DNA of 64,000 nt from Crambe crambe (taxonomy: Eukaryota; Porifera; Demospongiae; Poecilosclerida; Crambeidae): the NCBI GenBank assembly GCA_963924555.1, contig OZ004585.1:310001-374000 (forward strand). Reading direction: 5' to 3'. This document shows, one piece after another, positions 1 to 11,014 of the stretch. Below the pieces are notes generated by a model, which did no database searches, had not been told where the DNA came from, and worked only from the letters and a program-made list of their open reading frames with translations. The translations under genes and the position numbers were made by a program. Positions within the stretch are counted from its first letter, which is position 1. Every line of letters begins with the position of its first letter.

Positions 1-900
1 GTCCTCGTAGCTTCTGCCAGTCCACAGAAAAGTGGGAGGCACCCCGTGAGCGAGTCACATAACCTATTATTGCGAATTGTTCCAGGTCAGCAAAAAAAAT
101 TTCATTATCTGCAAGTCCGAGAAAAATTCCATACTCTGGAATTGCTGCAAGCTAAAAGAGAGGGAAAAAAGGGAGGGGCATATCAATTGATAAACATAGG
201 GTCAAGCCCCGAATAAGTATTGCATCTAGCAACGCAACTATTCCCAAACTGAATGTTGATTTTCCCAGTGAAGCAATAATATTTCTAAATATGTAATTTC
301 ATGTTCAATAAGGCATAGGGAGTTGTCATGTGGTAGTAAGGGACTCAGGGAATCACAACTCCACACATGCAATGCATGCTATACTCATACCTTACTTATT
401 GAAATGTTGGCAAATTATTTCTAATCTTAATTTCATTCCCACTAATTTCCTCATATACCTGTGTGATGGGCTTAGATGTGAATTTCTTTAATGTTCTGTT
501 CAACTTAGCTTCATAGTCACGGCGACTTGTCAGCTTCAATTGATAGACCAACAGGTGAGCATCATTCTTGTTGCCAATAGTACTGATCATAAACGAGTCA
601 CCTGGAGCATAAAGAAAAGGGAATACTCGAACCTTGAGCATTTTCACTTTATGGCTTGAAGTGAAGTCTTCTAATAGACTGGAGGGTGGGTTCATGAGAA
701 AGGGAGACTGGCTAATTATAACAGTCATAATTAAAGTCAATTAAGGCCGCAGTGTCTGTAGCAACGGTTTGTTTCCATTTAGTGCCCATCATGACAACTG
801 GCTTCTAAAACTTACCCCATGTCGTTATTGCGCATATTTTCAGTGGCAACTTTTCCACTAACTTATGTAACTCGAAAGCCTCGAACATGATAGCTGGCAT
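1..900 (-). CDS. VPS39: VPS39/Vam6-like HOPS subunit, N-terminal part (runs off the window)
   Basis: Three exons at about 816-900, 459-601 and 1-151 join in phase (GT-AG borders, phases 1 then 0). The joined protein begins MPAIMFEAFELHKLVEKLP, then has an HLLVYQLK stretch and a GYVTRSRGASHF stretch. These line up by eye with the start of animal VPS39, which has LEKLPLQI, a LLLYRI strand and a SKAKGASLF strand at the same spacing. This is the citron-homology (CNH) beta-propeller region. VPS39 is known as a subunit of the HOPS tethering complex, which binds Rab7 and drives late endosome/lysosome fusion in the cytosol. The first ATG (900) is chosen; a second in-frame ATG four codons later is possible. 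The remaining protein (clathrin-repeat region) lies outside the window. TGFBRAP1/VPS3 is the paralogue to exclude, but the strand sequences fit VPS39 better. Confidence 0.75.
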
Positions 901-1089
901 GCAAACCCTCACTGACACTCCTCTCCTGCATAGAGGAGCTGCTTTGACGTATACGGACGTGTTTTACTGAAGCCGAGGAACTCAAATCACCACGTGACTT
1001 TAGTTGTTATGGTGACCGAACAACGATATTAATACAAGGTGCCCATTATGGCAAGATTTATTAAGATCTGGAGAGAGAGAGGTCAGATA
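901..1089. promoter_or_regulatory. Bidirectional promoter region between VPS39 and SPATA17
   Basis: Only about 190 bases separate the divergent start codons of VPS39 (minus) and SPATA17 (plus), so both 5' UTRs and promoters must fit here. It contains a CACGTGAC E-box at 991-998. That core is shared with the TFEB/MITF-type CLEAR element, which in vertebrates drives lysosomal genes, a fit with a HOPS subunit. Function in this organism is inference. Confidence 0.5.
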
Positions 1090-3214
1090 ATGGAGCTGTT
1101 GGTCCAAAAATCTCGGTATATATATTTTGTATATAGCTATTAGCTAGCTTTTTTGGCTAACGAATTTTAATTGCATTTTAATTAATAAGCTTTAGCTGCA
1201 ATTAGTTCCACCTCATTGATTTAGCTTAGCTAGTGAATCCCAAACACATTCTGTTGTATTATATTCACCAGGGAAGCAGATGATGCTATAGAGAAGGAGT
1301 ACAATGCTGCTGTTAAGATCCAGAGCTGGTTCAGGGGCTGTCGGGTCAGGGCTTATCTGGAACATCTGCGTGTAGCTGCTATCGTCATCCAGCGTAATTA
1401 CAGGGGCCATGTCGGGAGGGCAGAATACAGAAGAAAATTAAAGGTAGCTACTATGCCTGGCTATTGTGGCACCCACAGTGGAACTAAAATAATGGACACA
1501 CTTCATCCTTTGTAGTCTTTTGGAGGTTATTTTGTATAGATAGAGTGTATATACAAAGGCAAAGGTACTTTTAGATCATCCTTTGTTGAGAGGTTTGTCC
1601 TCTTTCAGAGTGTCCTTTATCAGTTTGTGAAACCAGTAAACTCTTTCCCTGCCATTTAAAGGAGTCAACATTGAGGGGTTATATCTGAAGTTGCAGCATG
1701 GTCCAGAAATCAGTATCAATATTTGATTTTTGTAGGTAATTCTGAATAAAATGAGGAGTGATCACTACCATAAAATGGCCATAAAGGTAAATAAATATTG
1801 CCATTGCATTATATCAAGAGTGTCCCCAAACTTTTTCAGATCCAGCGTTGTTGGCGTGCTTACTTTGTGCGGAGGTATGTATTTGACTACTATGCATACA
1901 GACGCTTCCTGCTTGGCCTGATGATCAAGAATGAGCAAGTTCGCACCTCCCTGGAGGAAGAATGGAAACTCAAGGAAGACCAGAGAACAAAGAGAGAATG
2001 TATCACGCGTGAGGTATGTTGTATCTGGACATACTTCAATAGTAATGGTTATAACCATACGTGAATTATGTTTTAGCTCAAAGGAATAATGATGATTGTT
2101 AATTTTTGCAGATGCAGGCACAAGACCATGCCAAACGCCATCATTACTTGCTCGGCACAGCTACTGTAAGTGACATCTTAAACTAGACTTGTGTCCACTT
2201 GATCCCAATAAGTTCATAGAGTGGGGTGATCAGCTCTCTGCTGGTGTTTTAAATATGAAATTTGGTCAAATTAGTAGTGAATGATGAAGGGACTTTAGTG
2301 TTAGAATTGTACTCTAAACCTCTACATTCTCAATCCTAAGTATTGACTCTTATCTTTTCCAGAGAGATGGCATTTTTAAGAAGCCTGATGATAAGTAAGT
2401 ACTTAAATTACTGCAGTAGACAAACTACCTGATCATCAATGAAACGATCACTTTCTATTTCAGGTCCCCCCATCCTTTGGAGGATCGTATGCGCTCCATC
2501 AAGTTTGCCCCTCCACTTGGCTACAGGATAAGAAGTCACAGCAAATCCGTCACCTCTGAACCCTCGCACTTGACCAGCAGCAGGGATGAGGAGACCAAGG
2601 AAAAGGCTACAGAAGGGTTCCTACCTCCCCTCGTCAGGTTGCAAGGACCTTTCAAGTCCCCCAAAAAAGTCAGGGAACTGAAGATAAAATCTCTATGTCC
2701 GACTCTCAGAGTGGCAACCAAGTATGATTCTGCTGAGGTTGCAAGGTATAGAAGACTGGAACCCTCCGATAAAAGGCACTCCAAAAGAGGACACTCCTCT
2801 TTTAAAAAAGAATGATACCTTTGTATACACACTCTAACCTCCAAAAGAGGACAACCTCTCTACAAAGGACAAAAGGATGGGTCCCAAGTGTGTCCATTAT
2901 TTGGAGGTTCCAATGTAATTTTTGTTTGTAAAATAAGGTAATTCTATCTTCTTTGTTGTTTTTTTTCCTTCACCAGATCTAAGGTAAAGGCAGAGGATTG
3001 GGCCAAACGTATCAATGACATCGACTTCAAGCGATTTCCCCGACAAAGACGTACATACGACCCCTTGCTCCATACCTCCTCCCCTTATGGGAAAACCCCT
3101 CATGGCTCCAAACACTTCAGGGACTACACCCCCAGCAAACACATCTCAAATAACTCCTTCAAAACTGTTATTCCCTCTGCCCCAACATTCGAGTCAATCA
3201 GTTCCTCCTTCTAA
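1090..3214 (+). CDS. SPATA17: SPATA17-like IQ-motif protein
   Basis: Eight exons on the plus strand at about 1090-1115, 1272-1443, 1736-1786, 1840-2013, 2112-2165, 2363-2394, 2464-2745 and 2977-3214 join in phase to a protein of about 342 residues; human SPATA17 has about 361. Exon 2 holds two IQ motifs (VKIQSWFRGCRVRAY and IVIQRNYRGHVGRAEY). Exon 4 holds a third (IQRCWRAYFVRRYVFDYY), matching the human order. Later blocks such as GPF and PTLRVA also match. IQ motifs bind calmodulin, and the family is linked to cilia and sperm. The first exon is only nine codons and was placed by its ATG and phase, so the start is the least certain part. Two copies of a dispersed inverted-repeat element sit in its introns. 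It is the only plus-strand gene found. Confidence 0.85.
1474..1622 (-). mobile_element. MITE, family A, in SPATA17 intron 2
   Basis: Begins CAGTGGAACT and carries the family-A blocks in reverse orientation: GGAGGTTATTTTGTATA, then GAGAGGTTTGTCCTCTTT, then GTGTCCTTTATCAG. The same ~155-185 bp sequence occurs at least seven more times in this window with inverted CAGTGGAACCTC ends. No coding capacity. Confidence 0.6.
2757..2922 (+). mobile_element. MITE, family A, in the last SPATA17 intron
   Basis: Starts TGGAACCCTCCGATAAAAG and ends GGAGGTTCCAATGTAA. Internal blocks CTCCAAAAGAGGACAACCTC and GGGTCCCAAGTGTGTCC are those of the other copies. The left end overlaps a reading frame that runs past the donor site at 2746, so reading through would add element-derived residues and a stop. 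Confidence 0.65.
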
Positions 3215-3648
3215 AGTACTATTACTGTTATCTTCTAAATAGTTGGTGCAAAATTGTTGTTCCCGTTTCTCTCACACCATATTCTTCTTTGTTTCCTCCC
3301 ATGCTGTACTTCTTCGGTGAGAGACTATATATATCTAGTGAGAGACTATAGTGAGAGGAAGGGCTGGGAACAAGGCTACTCTTGCCAGTCATTCAAGTAT
3401 TTAAGAGGAGGTGGGAAACTTGCTAATTACGAAGTATTTTTGCTACTTAGATGCTTACTGAACCCAGCGAAGTAGTCTCTAGCATGCCACTGCCAATGTT
3501 GCATTTCAAAAAAATTAAAACAAAAAAGGACATTGATAATATCAATATTGCAACCTTATAGTAATGGCTCTAATTAAAAATTAATAATCCTACAGCTAGC
3601 ATTAATGAATGACTTTTCTTTGATTATCATGTTATCATGTAGTGATTA
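3215..3648. other. Tail-to-tail intergenic stretch between SPATA17 and the NOTUM-ABCG fusion
   Basis: AT-rich sequence between two convergent stop codons. It must hold both 3' UTRs and poly(A) signals. AATTAAAA-type A-rich stretches occur near 3515-3530, but I could not pick a definite signal. No gene is visible. Confidence 0.4.
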
Positions 3649-6600
3649 TTAGACCATAGATCGTAGGGGTTGAGGGTGAGGTTCCTCTTCATCTCCCTTG
3701 TTGGGCACCACATTCACCCTCCCTTTCTTCACTTTCTTCAACTTTGAGAGTGCAGAGGGACTAGAGCTCCCCGTCGGAATTCGAGAACGCCCATTCCCAT
3801 ATGCCGTCACACCCCCATTTCCTTCAGCGGGATTGGACACGAACATTTCCAGAATGGAATTGTCTTTAGTGATCTCTCTCAAACTCCTGTCCGGACGTGA
3901 CAAGTTCTCCATGCTCCCACTTCTACCAGAACTCAAGTCATCTGTCAGAGTCACATCAACATCCTTGTTGCCCTCTCCGGCTTCTTTCGATCCTCTATTT
4001 AACATTCCAGAGGAGGTACTTGTCAAATTTGAGTTCATTGATGGTGACGAAGAAGTCTTCTTCAAGATGGATTTCTTTGGTTCTGATAATCCGATCGTTT
4101 CTGCAGCTGAGGATCCAGCAGTACCAGGGACGTCAAACACATACTGTCTCTGAAGATGACGATCAGCCATTGATTTCTTCAGCTTTGTCATTTTGTTTAG
4201 CTTGGGGGCGGAGATGGGCTCTTGAGGGGACAGAGAAGGGGAGTGCTCTGTGGAGAAGTTGGAGGAGTCTGATATTCCACCCGTGGAATGTCGGTTTAGG
4301 TTCTTCGCTAAAGATGGCTCACTGGTAGAGCTGTGGGGATAAAGGGAAAGTTTGGAACAATGATAAGAATGCTATACAATAAACCTCCCAATAAAGGACA
4401 ACCTCTATATAAAATACAACCTCTAAATATAGCACAACCTCTAAATAAAGGGCATCTAAAGGATAATTAATAAAGGAAAATTGTTGAGAACAAGGACACA
4501 CACCCCACCACACCACTTACTCTGAAGACTGCAGCTTCCCTTCTCTGACGATTTCCCTGAGGGTAATTAGAGGGATAGCCCCTCTCGTTTCTTTCCTCTT
4601 CAACTGCTTAGCATGCTGCCCCGTCCGAAGAGCATCCCACCCTTTACCAGCCGTAGGCGTTTCAGGACGAACTCTTCCTTCATCTTTACTCTTTTGAAGA
4701 TACTGAGACACGATATCAGAGAAATTCATAGTTCCCTCCTCTTTCGATTTCTGCTTCTTCAAGTTAGCAGTGACTTTCTTGGAAGCTTCTAATAAGGTCA
4801 TGTGACGCTTCTTGGGAACTTCCTCTTCCTCTTTGAGTAACTCATCGGTCGTTTCCTTCAAAACTGCTTGAGTGGCTATGACACGATTGAACAGAGTCTT
4901 CTGTCTAGACTGCAAGCTTGCTGATTTAGGTGCCGTTGGGGAAAGCCCAGTATTATTAAGATGTTTTGTGGATCCATTTAAACTTGGTACTTGAGCGATC
5001 TCCTCCAGATTCCGGTTGACATTGGTAGGTGCTGGAGTCGTAGCTCGTTCTGGTTCTTGGTTCTTCAGCATCTCAACGAGATTTGCGAGCTGTGGTCTCT
5101 GTTTTGGTCTCCAAACTTTATGCATCTCTCCTTCTCGGAGGAAAGGAGTCTTAGCGTTCTTGCGTCTGCCGGATCCCAGTGCGAATTCAAGAGTGGAGGG
5201 TCTTGCATCGTGATCACGCAGTCGAATCCGTCGAGCCTTAGCCCATCCACCTCCTTCACCCCCTGAGGATGCTGTTGATTCTTTCACACCTGCTTCACCC
5301 ACTTCATGTTCCAGCGATTTTCCCACCATGGATTGCCATTTTCCTTTTATTCTCATACGAGTACGTGGAGTAGTGGGAGTGGAAGGTGTAGTGTTGCCAA
5401 CTGATTCCATTTCCTCTTCTCCTTCAGGGATGACAGCGAGAGGCGTGGTTGCACGTGGCTGAAACCCCTCTCCTTGCCCGCCCTCCTCGTCATCATCATC
5501 TTCGTCTGCTTCTTCTGTTTCGTATCCTTCCTCTTCATCAAGGTCATTACTGAAGCTCTTCTTGAAGCGTGCCGAGTCAGACTTGATCTCCTTGGTCAGC
5601 TGATCCGAAGGTCTCCTGCACAGGGTGATATGGCAATGGAATAGGAATTATGAAAGGGAATGGAAATTCAGAGGGAGTGGAATGGGTATGGGAATTTGTA
5701 GGGAGTAGGATGGGAATGGGGAGTAGAATGGGAATTCAGATGGGAATTAGTGTAATGGGAAGTGGAACAGGAATGGAGAATGGAATGGGAATGGGAAGAA
5801 AATGGAAGAGAATAGAAGAATTGGAATCAGGAATGGAATAGTGGGGAGGGAGAGAATGGGAATGGGGATGAAGATACAGAAGAGGAAGAGCATACCTGAA
5901 GATGACAGATATGATTCTTTTGATTTTGAGACCAACTGATGTGTGACGGAGCCAATTAAGGATTATAGCAAGCAACAGGTAGAAAGTAGTGAAGGACAGC
6001 AGAATCTACAGTCATGTGATAATCATGTGACTCATAATTATCATGTGTACATAAATTTTATGCCCTACTCACCACAATATGGAGGTAAGGATTGATATTA
6101 TTGAAGAAGAATTGCCTTAGGGTGAATGCCCCAGAGCTGGGGTAGCACACGATCTGAGAGCCAGTGCAGGTGTTGAAGTTTTCCAGCAGAAAGAAAGCCA
6201 CAGATGAAAAGCCGTAGTAGTTGGGGTTAATATAAGCTATCCAGCGATATCTGAACACACAGACAGACAGATAGACAGACACCATCGTGGTTATGTTTTA
6301 GTAGAGTGATAAAATATGCTAATGTACCGTGTGAAAATTTTGGTGGGGGAAATTTGTGTGTGGGTTTGAACTAGTCTCATGAACCAGACCCTACGCGCAA
6401 AAAAGCGGAAGGGTCTGGTGAGTGTGCTATACCAGTTTTGTTGCATTCCCCAGGAATTTAAACGATGATACTTTGCATGTATTGCTTATGGAGAATCGCA
6501 TGCTCATGTAAAGATTAATAAAATGCAACTGGCTTTGCAAATTATTTTATCACAGTCACAGGATCTAGCAGTTGAACCACATTGACGGAGAAGTCTCATG

Positions 6601-9600
6601 ATATTAGGTTAGCGATAGCAAAGGTAGCAGCTTCACTCGACTTACCGCCGGAAGAGAAAGCAAGAAGAGAGCGCCTTGCGCGCACATGTTATTACTAATG
6701 AGGTTTGTGGGCGTGTAATCAAATTCCTCTGCAACAAAACTGGTATAGCACACTCACCAGACCCTTCCGCTTTTCGTGCATAGGGTCTGGTTCACGAGAC
6801 TAGGTTTGAACCATGAATCACGTGCTTTTCTTTTCTTTCTCTTTTCAAAATCATGAAGTTTTCCCACTATACTACTGACAGTCATAAAGCAAATAGATTC
6901 TTGGGGAAACATTCTGTTGAAAGCAATTTGACAGAGATTTGACAAAATTGCACCCACACCTTAAGGGTTACACGTGTTTTACTTACACCCAGTGGATTCT
7001 GTCAATGGGAATGAAGAAGCCACTAGTGAAGCCAAAGACGCTGGCAAGAGCTGAGGAGAGCCTGAAGGCAATCTTGGGGAGAGCCAACATGAGAGCTATG
7101 AGCATGGCGGTCCAAGTGAGGTTGAGACCCACGTTCACCACGGCCACTTGCAGGAACACAAGGATGTCATACTGGTCACTTCTGATGATCTGAGGGGGAC
7201 AGGAGGAAGGGTCAGAGGGGGAGGAGGGAGGGGAGGGGAGGGGAGGAAGGAGGGGTCAGAGGAGGAGGAAGGAGGGGGAGGAGGGAGGGGAGGGGAGGGG
7301 CGAGGAGGAAGGAGGGATGAGAGGGGGAGGAGGAAGGAGGAGGAGGGAGGGGAGGGGTGAGGAGGAAGGAGGGATGAGAGGGGAGGAGGAAGGAGGGGTG
7401 AGAGGGGGAGGAAGAGGGAGGTAAGGGGAGGAGAGGGAGGGTGAGAGGAGGAAGAGGGAGGGGTGGGAGGGGGAAGAGGCAAGGGAGGGGTGGGAGGAGA
7501 CTTACCAAGAGATAAATGAGTCCAGTGGACAAGATAACAGGGATGAATGCAATGGTGATGTAGCGTATGAACCCTTGTATGACCAGGTCCTGTGACCGTC
7601 CCACCCCATCGGCCCGTTCGTAGGTATACACTCGTAATGCAGGGGTGTAGTAGATCTCAATGGCAGGGAAGACAAAGAGACCACTAGCCACAGAGAACAC
7701 ACACATACCAGCCACTATTAGGAAGGGATTCTTTCGTTGAAAATAGACAGTACCTGAAAAAGGAGAAATATAAGATTGAATAATACAGTGGGAGGACCTC
7801 GGAAAGTCTTTAATCGTTCTTACCAAGGACAAGAGCAAAGATGAAGAAGACGATGGGGAGGAAGGCCAACTGATTGAGGAGGATTCGTTTAGCTATTCGT
7901 GCCTCCAGTGCAGCCATGCGAACAAAATTGCCAGCATGACGGTTCCCAGCCTGCACAGAACATGAAAACAGCAATGACATACAATGTCATGGTAACCAAG
8001 CTGGAAAGAAATTAAATGCCGACATCATTGAACATTACAGGGGCTCACAATAACAACTCAGGTCACAGGACATTAATTTTTCCAGTCAATTTCTTCATTA
8101 ATTTTGTCAGGCCATTTCTGCCTTTGTCCAGACCATTATAACTGTATATTAGATAATCATGTCCACTGTTACTATGAGCCCTCCTTATGATGATGTATGA
8201 TGACACCTTTTGCTATTGTGAATTGCCATACAGTGGAACCTCCAATTAAGGGCACTGTGAAAGAGGACATTAAACCTCTCAACAAAGGAAGTACGATACA
8301 AAATAACAGGACAACCTCTCTGCTAAGGAGAAAAGGCTGGCCGGGTCTCAAGTGTGTCCATTATTCGGAGGTTCCAATGTACTTAGCCCTACCTGGCATT
8401 CATTAAGGCGCCTTAGCCCTACCTGGCACAGCATTCATTAAGGCGCAATGTAATAGCTGTCCCATGATAATTGTGATTCTAGACAGTTTTGTTCAACATT
8501 GACTTACCCTCTTAGCACCAAAGAGAGCAAAATCCAAGGCAGATTTGACAGAGTTGACGGAGGAGGAAGACTGACTGTACCCCTTCCAGCGTGCCATCTT
8601 GACCGCTCTTTCCACTAGTTTGGGCTCCCTGGACTCTTGGTAGTACTCTGTTAGCACACGTCGGAAGCTTGGGTTGCCCAGCATGTCCATAACCACGTCT
8701 ACAGGGGGAAAATAAAAACTTATAAATCAAAGGGGCTCAATATGAGCTGCAAGATCTGGTAAAGGGTAGACCCATTAATTATTAATTATAGGGGCTCCAC
8801 TATAATGAGGGGATTATTAACAGGGGCTATGAAAATACATGATCATAAATCTGGTAAAGGGTATGCCATTATGGATTCTAAAGCGAATTCGGCCTGGGTA
8901 GGGTTGTCATTCGGACCTGCTGGGTTGTGGTCCTCCAGGGAGGGGATGATGAGTCCCTTCTGCAGATAGCGAGTTCGCAGTGCACTCACAAAAACCTCGT
9001 AGGACTTCTCAGGAGCACCATGATAGGCAACCTACACACAGTAACAACAGTGTCACGACATCATTAACAAAGATTAAAAGTCTATTATTTTCAATAGAAT
9101 TAGTTCTCATAAAATTAGCTTATGAAACAAACCACCAACGTTTCGACCAGAATACTCTAGCCTTCATCAGGGTGATACAAAAAATGCACACAGAAACGTC
9201 CTTATATAGCTACGCTTGTTATCTAGACAACGCACATGCAAACGCCTATGGATATTATATTATAGCATGCCAATACCTGAAGTCATAAACACTATTTCCC
9301 TAAGGCTTTAAGCGTAAAAACCCAGCAACCTTGAAGTTCTAGACCTGAAGGCTAGAGTATTCTGGTCGAAACGTTGGTGGTTTGTTTCATAAGCTAATTT
9401 TATGAGAACTAATTCTATTGAATTTTTATCATGTTAGCTGAGAATAATAAGCAGAGTTTGAATTTTCAAGTTCTATTATTTTGTTCACTATTCGTCAGAA
9501 TGTTCACTAACTTGCCAAATACCACAACAATTCACCCACTCACGCTCTCTCTATTAATGTCCTTAGTTGTTATACACTCTGTAGCGTCTTCAAGCGGAAA

Positions 9601-10981
9601 ATTGGGCCAAGAATTGAGGAATTGTAGACAGCATTTAATTAAGATGACAAGACACACCTTATAAATGAGATCACTAGCCATGGATACTTAACTATTTTAC
9701 CTTGCCATCTGAAAGAAGGACAAGTTTGTGGAACATGTGGAAGATCTCGAGACGTGGTTGATGGATGGTGAGGATAACCGTGCGATTGGAGTCTGCCAGT
9801 TTGTTGAGGTGAGAGAGAAGCTCCATGGAAGATGTGGCGTCCAGTCCTACACCATGCACAACGTATGCATAACACATAATATTATGATCAATCACATACT
9901 ATAGGGTACTGGATGTTTGCGGGTTCCAGTCCACAACACATGCAGAATACATGCACAACACATGCAGAATACATGCAGAATACATGCACAACACATGCAG
10001 AATATATGCACAACACATGCAGAATACATGCACAACACACTACATCCTAATCATTTCGGTAATATGGATATACATGTTTGGCTACTAAATCAGAGTGTGT
10101 GGTAAACTCTGATAAAAGGACACTCTGAAAGAGGACAAGGTTCAAAGGACAATCTAAAAGGACGTATATGCTCTTACAAAATAACCTATAAAAGAGGACA
10201 TTTCTCTACAAAGGACAGAATGCTGGTTCCCAAATGTGTCCATTAGGGTTCCACTGTTGTTGAGATACCTTTGTACGTACCTGAAGTGGGTTCATCCAGG
10301 AAGATGATGCTGGGAAGTTTGAGAAGTTGGAGGGCCACCACCAATCGCTTCTTCTGTCCTCCGCTCAATCCCGGTCCTGTCTCTCCGCCCACCACTGTGT
10401 CTGCCAAGTTCGAAAGTCCAGTCTGAGGGAGAAGCAAAATTGGATACGGCATTTAAAACTCAGTAAATTAATGTACAGTGGAATCATTGATAGAGGACAC
10501 TCCGAAAGAGGACAAACTTCTCAACAAAGGACAATCTAAAAGTACCTTTGTATGATCATACACTCTATACAAAATAACCTCCAAAAGAGGACAACCTCTC
10601 TACAAAGAACAAAAGGATGGGTCCCAAATCTGTCCTTATTCAGAGGTTCCACTGTATTGTATCAGATTCTATTTAGAAACTCCCTAAAATATGATTGCAC
10701 ATCTGGTGATGTCATATGATGTCATGTGACAGCAATGCACTCACCACTTCCATGACTTGTTCCACTCTCTTGAACTTCTCACGGATGGTGAACTTGGAAT
10801 GGAGCTTGATCTGTGCTGCTAACGTCAGATTGTCACGCACGGTCAGTTCCTCATAATAGGGCGTGGCCAACTGGAGGACGTAGCCAGTGTTGGGAACATA
10901 CCAGTCACGAATTTCTTCCATTGGAATACCATTGATGTAGATATCACCCTGAAGGAATAAAGAAAGGACCATTGAGAGAGA

Positions 10982-11014
<33 letters not shown>

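Larger units (their letters stand above)
9090..9425. mobile_element. Inverted-repeat insertion with hammerhead-like arms (Penelope/retrozyme-type relic)
   Basis: Arms of about 80 bp at 9090-9170 and 9343-9425 are near-perfect inverted copies, including CAATAGAATTAGTTCTCATA and CCACCAACGTTTCGACCAG. Each arm carries a hammerhead-like core pointing outward (separate entries). The 170 bp centre shows no coding sequence. It lies in the intron between the exon ending LLSDGK and the one before it. Family assignment rests on the ribozyme motif only. Confidence 0.6.

Noticed and set aside
3698-4328. Plus-strand frames opposite the fusion-gene tail
   Set aside because: No recognisable domain, overlapping a minus-strand exon with good phase and splice sites.
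7135-7838. Long Pro/Leu/Ser-rich frames across the purine tract
   Set aside because: They arise from CCT/CCC repeats in an intron and are cut by good splice sites of the transporter exons.
9090-9425. A complete Penelope-like element
   Set aside because: Only the ribozyme-type arms are present; no reverse transcriptase or GIY-YIG coding sequence was seen.
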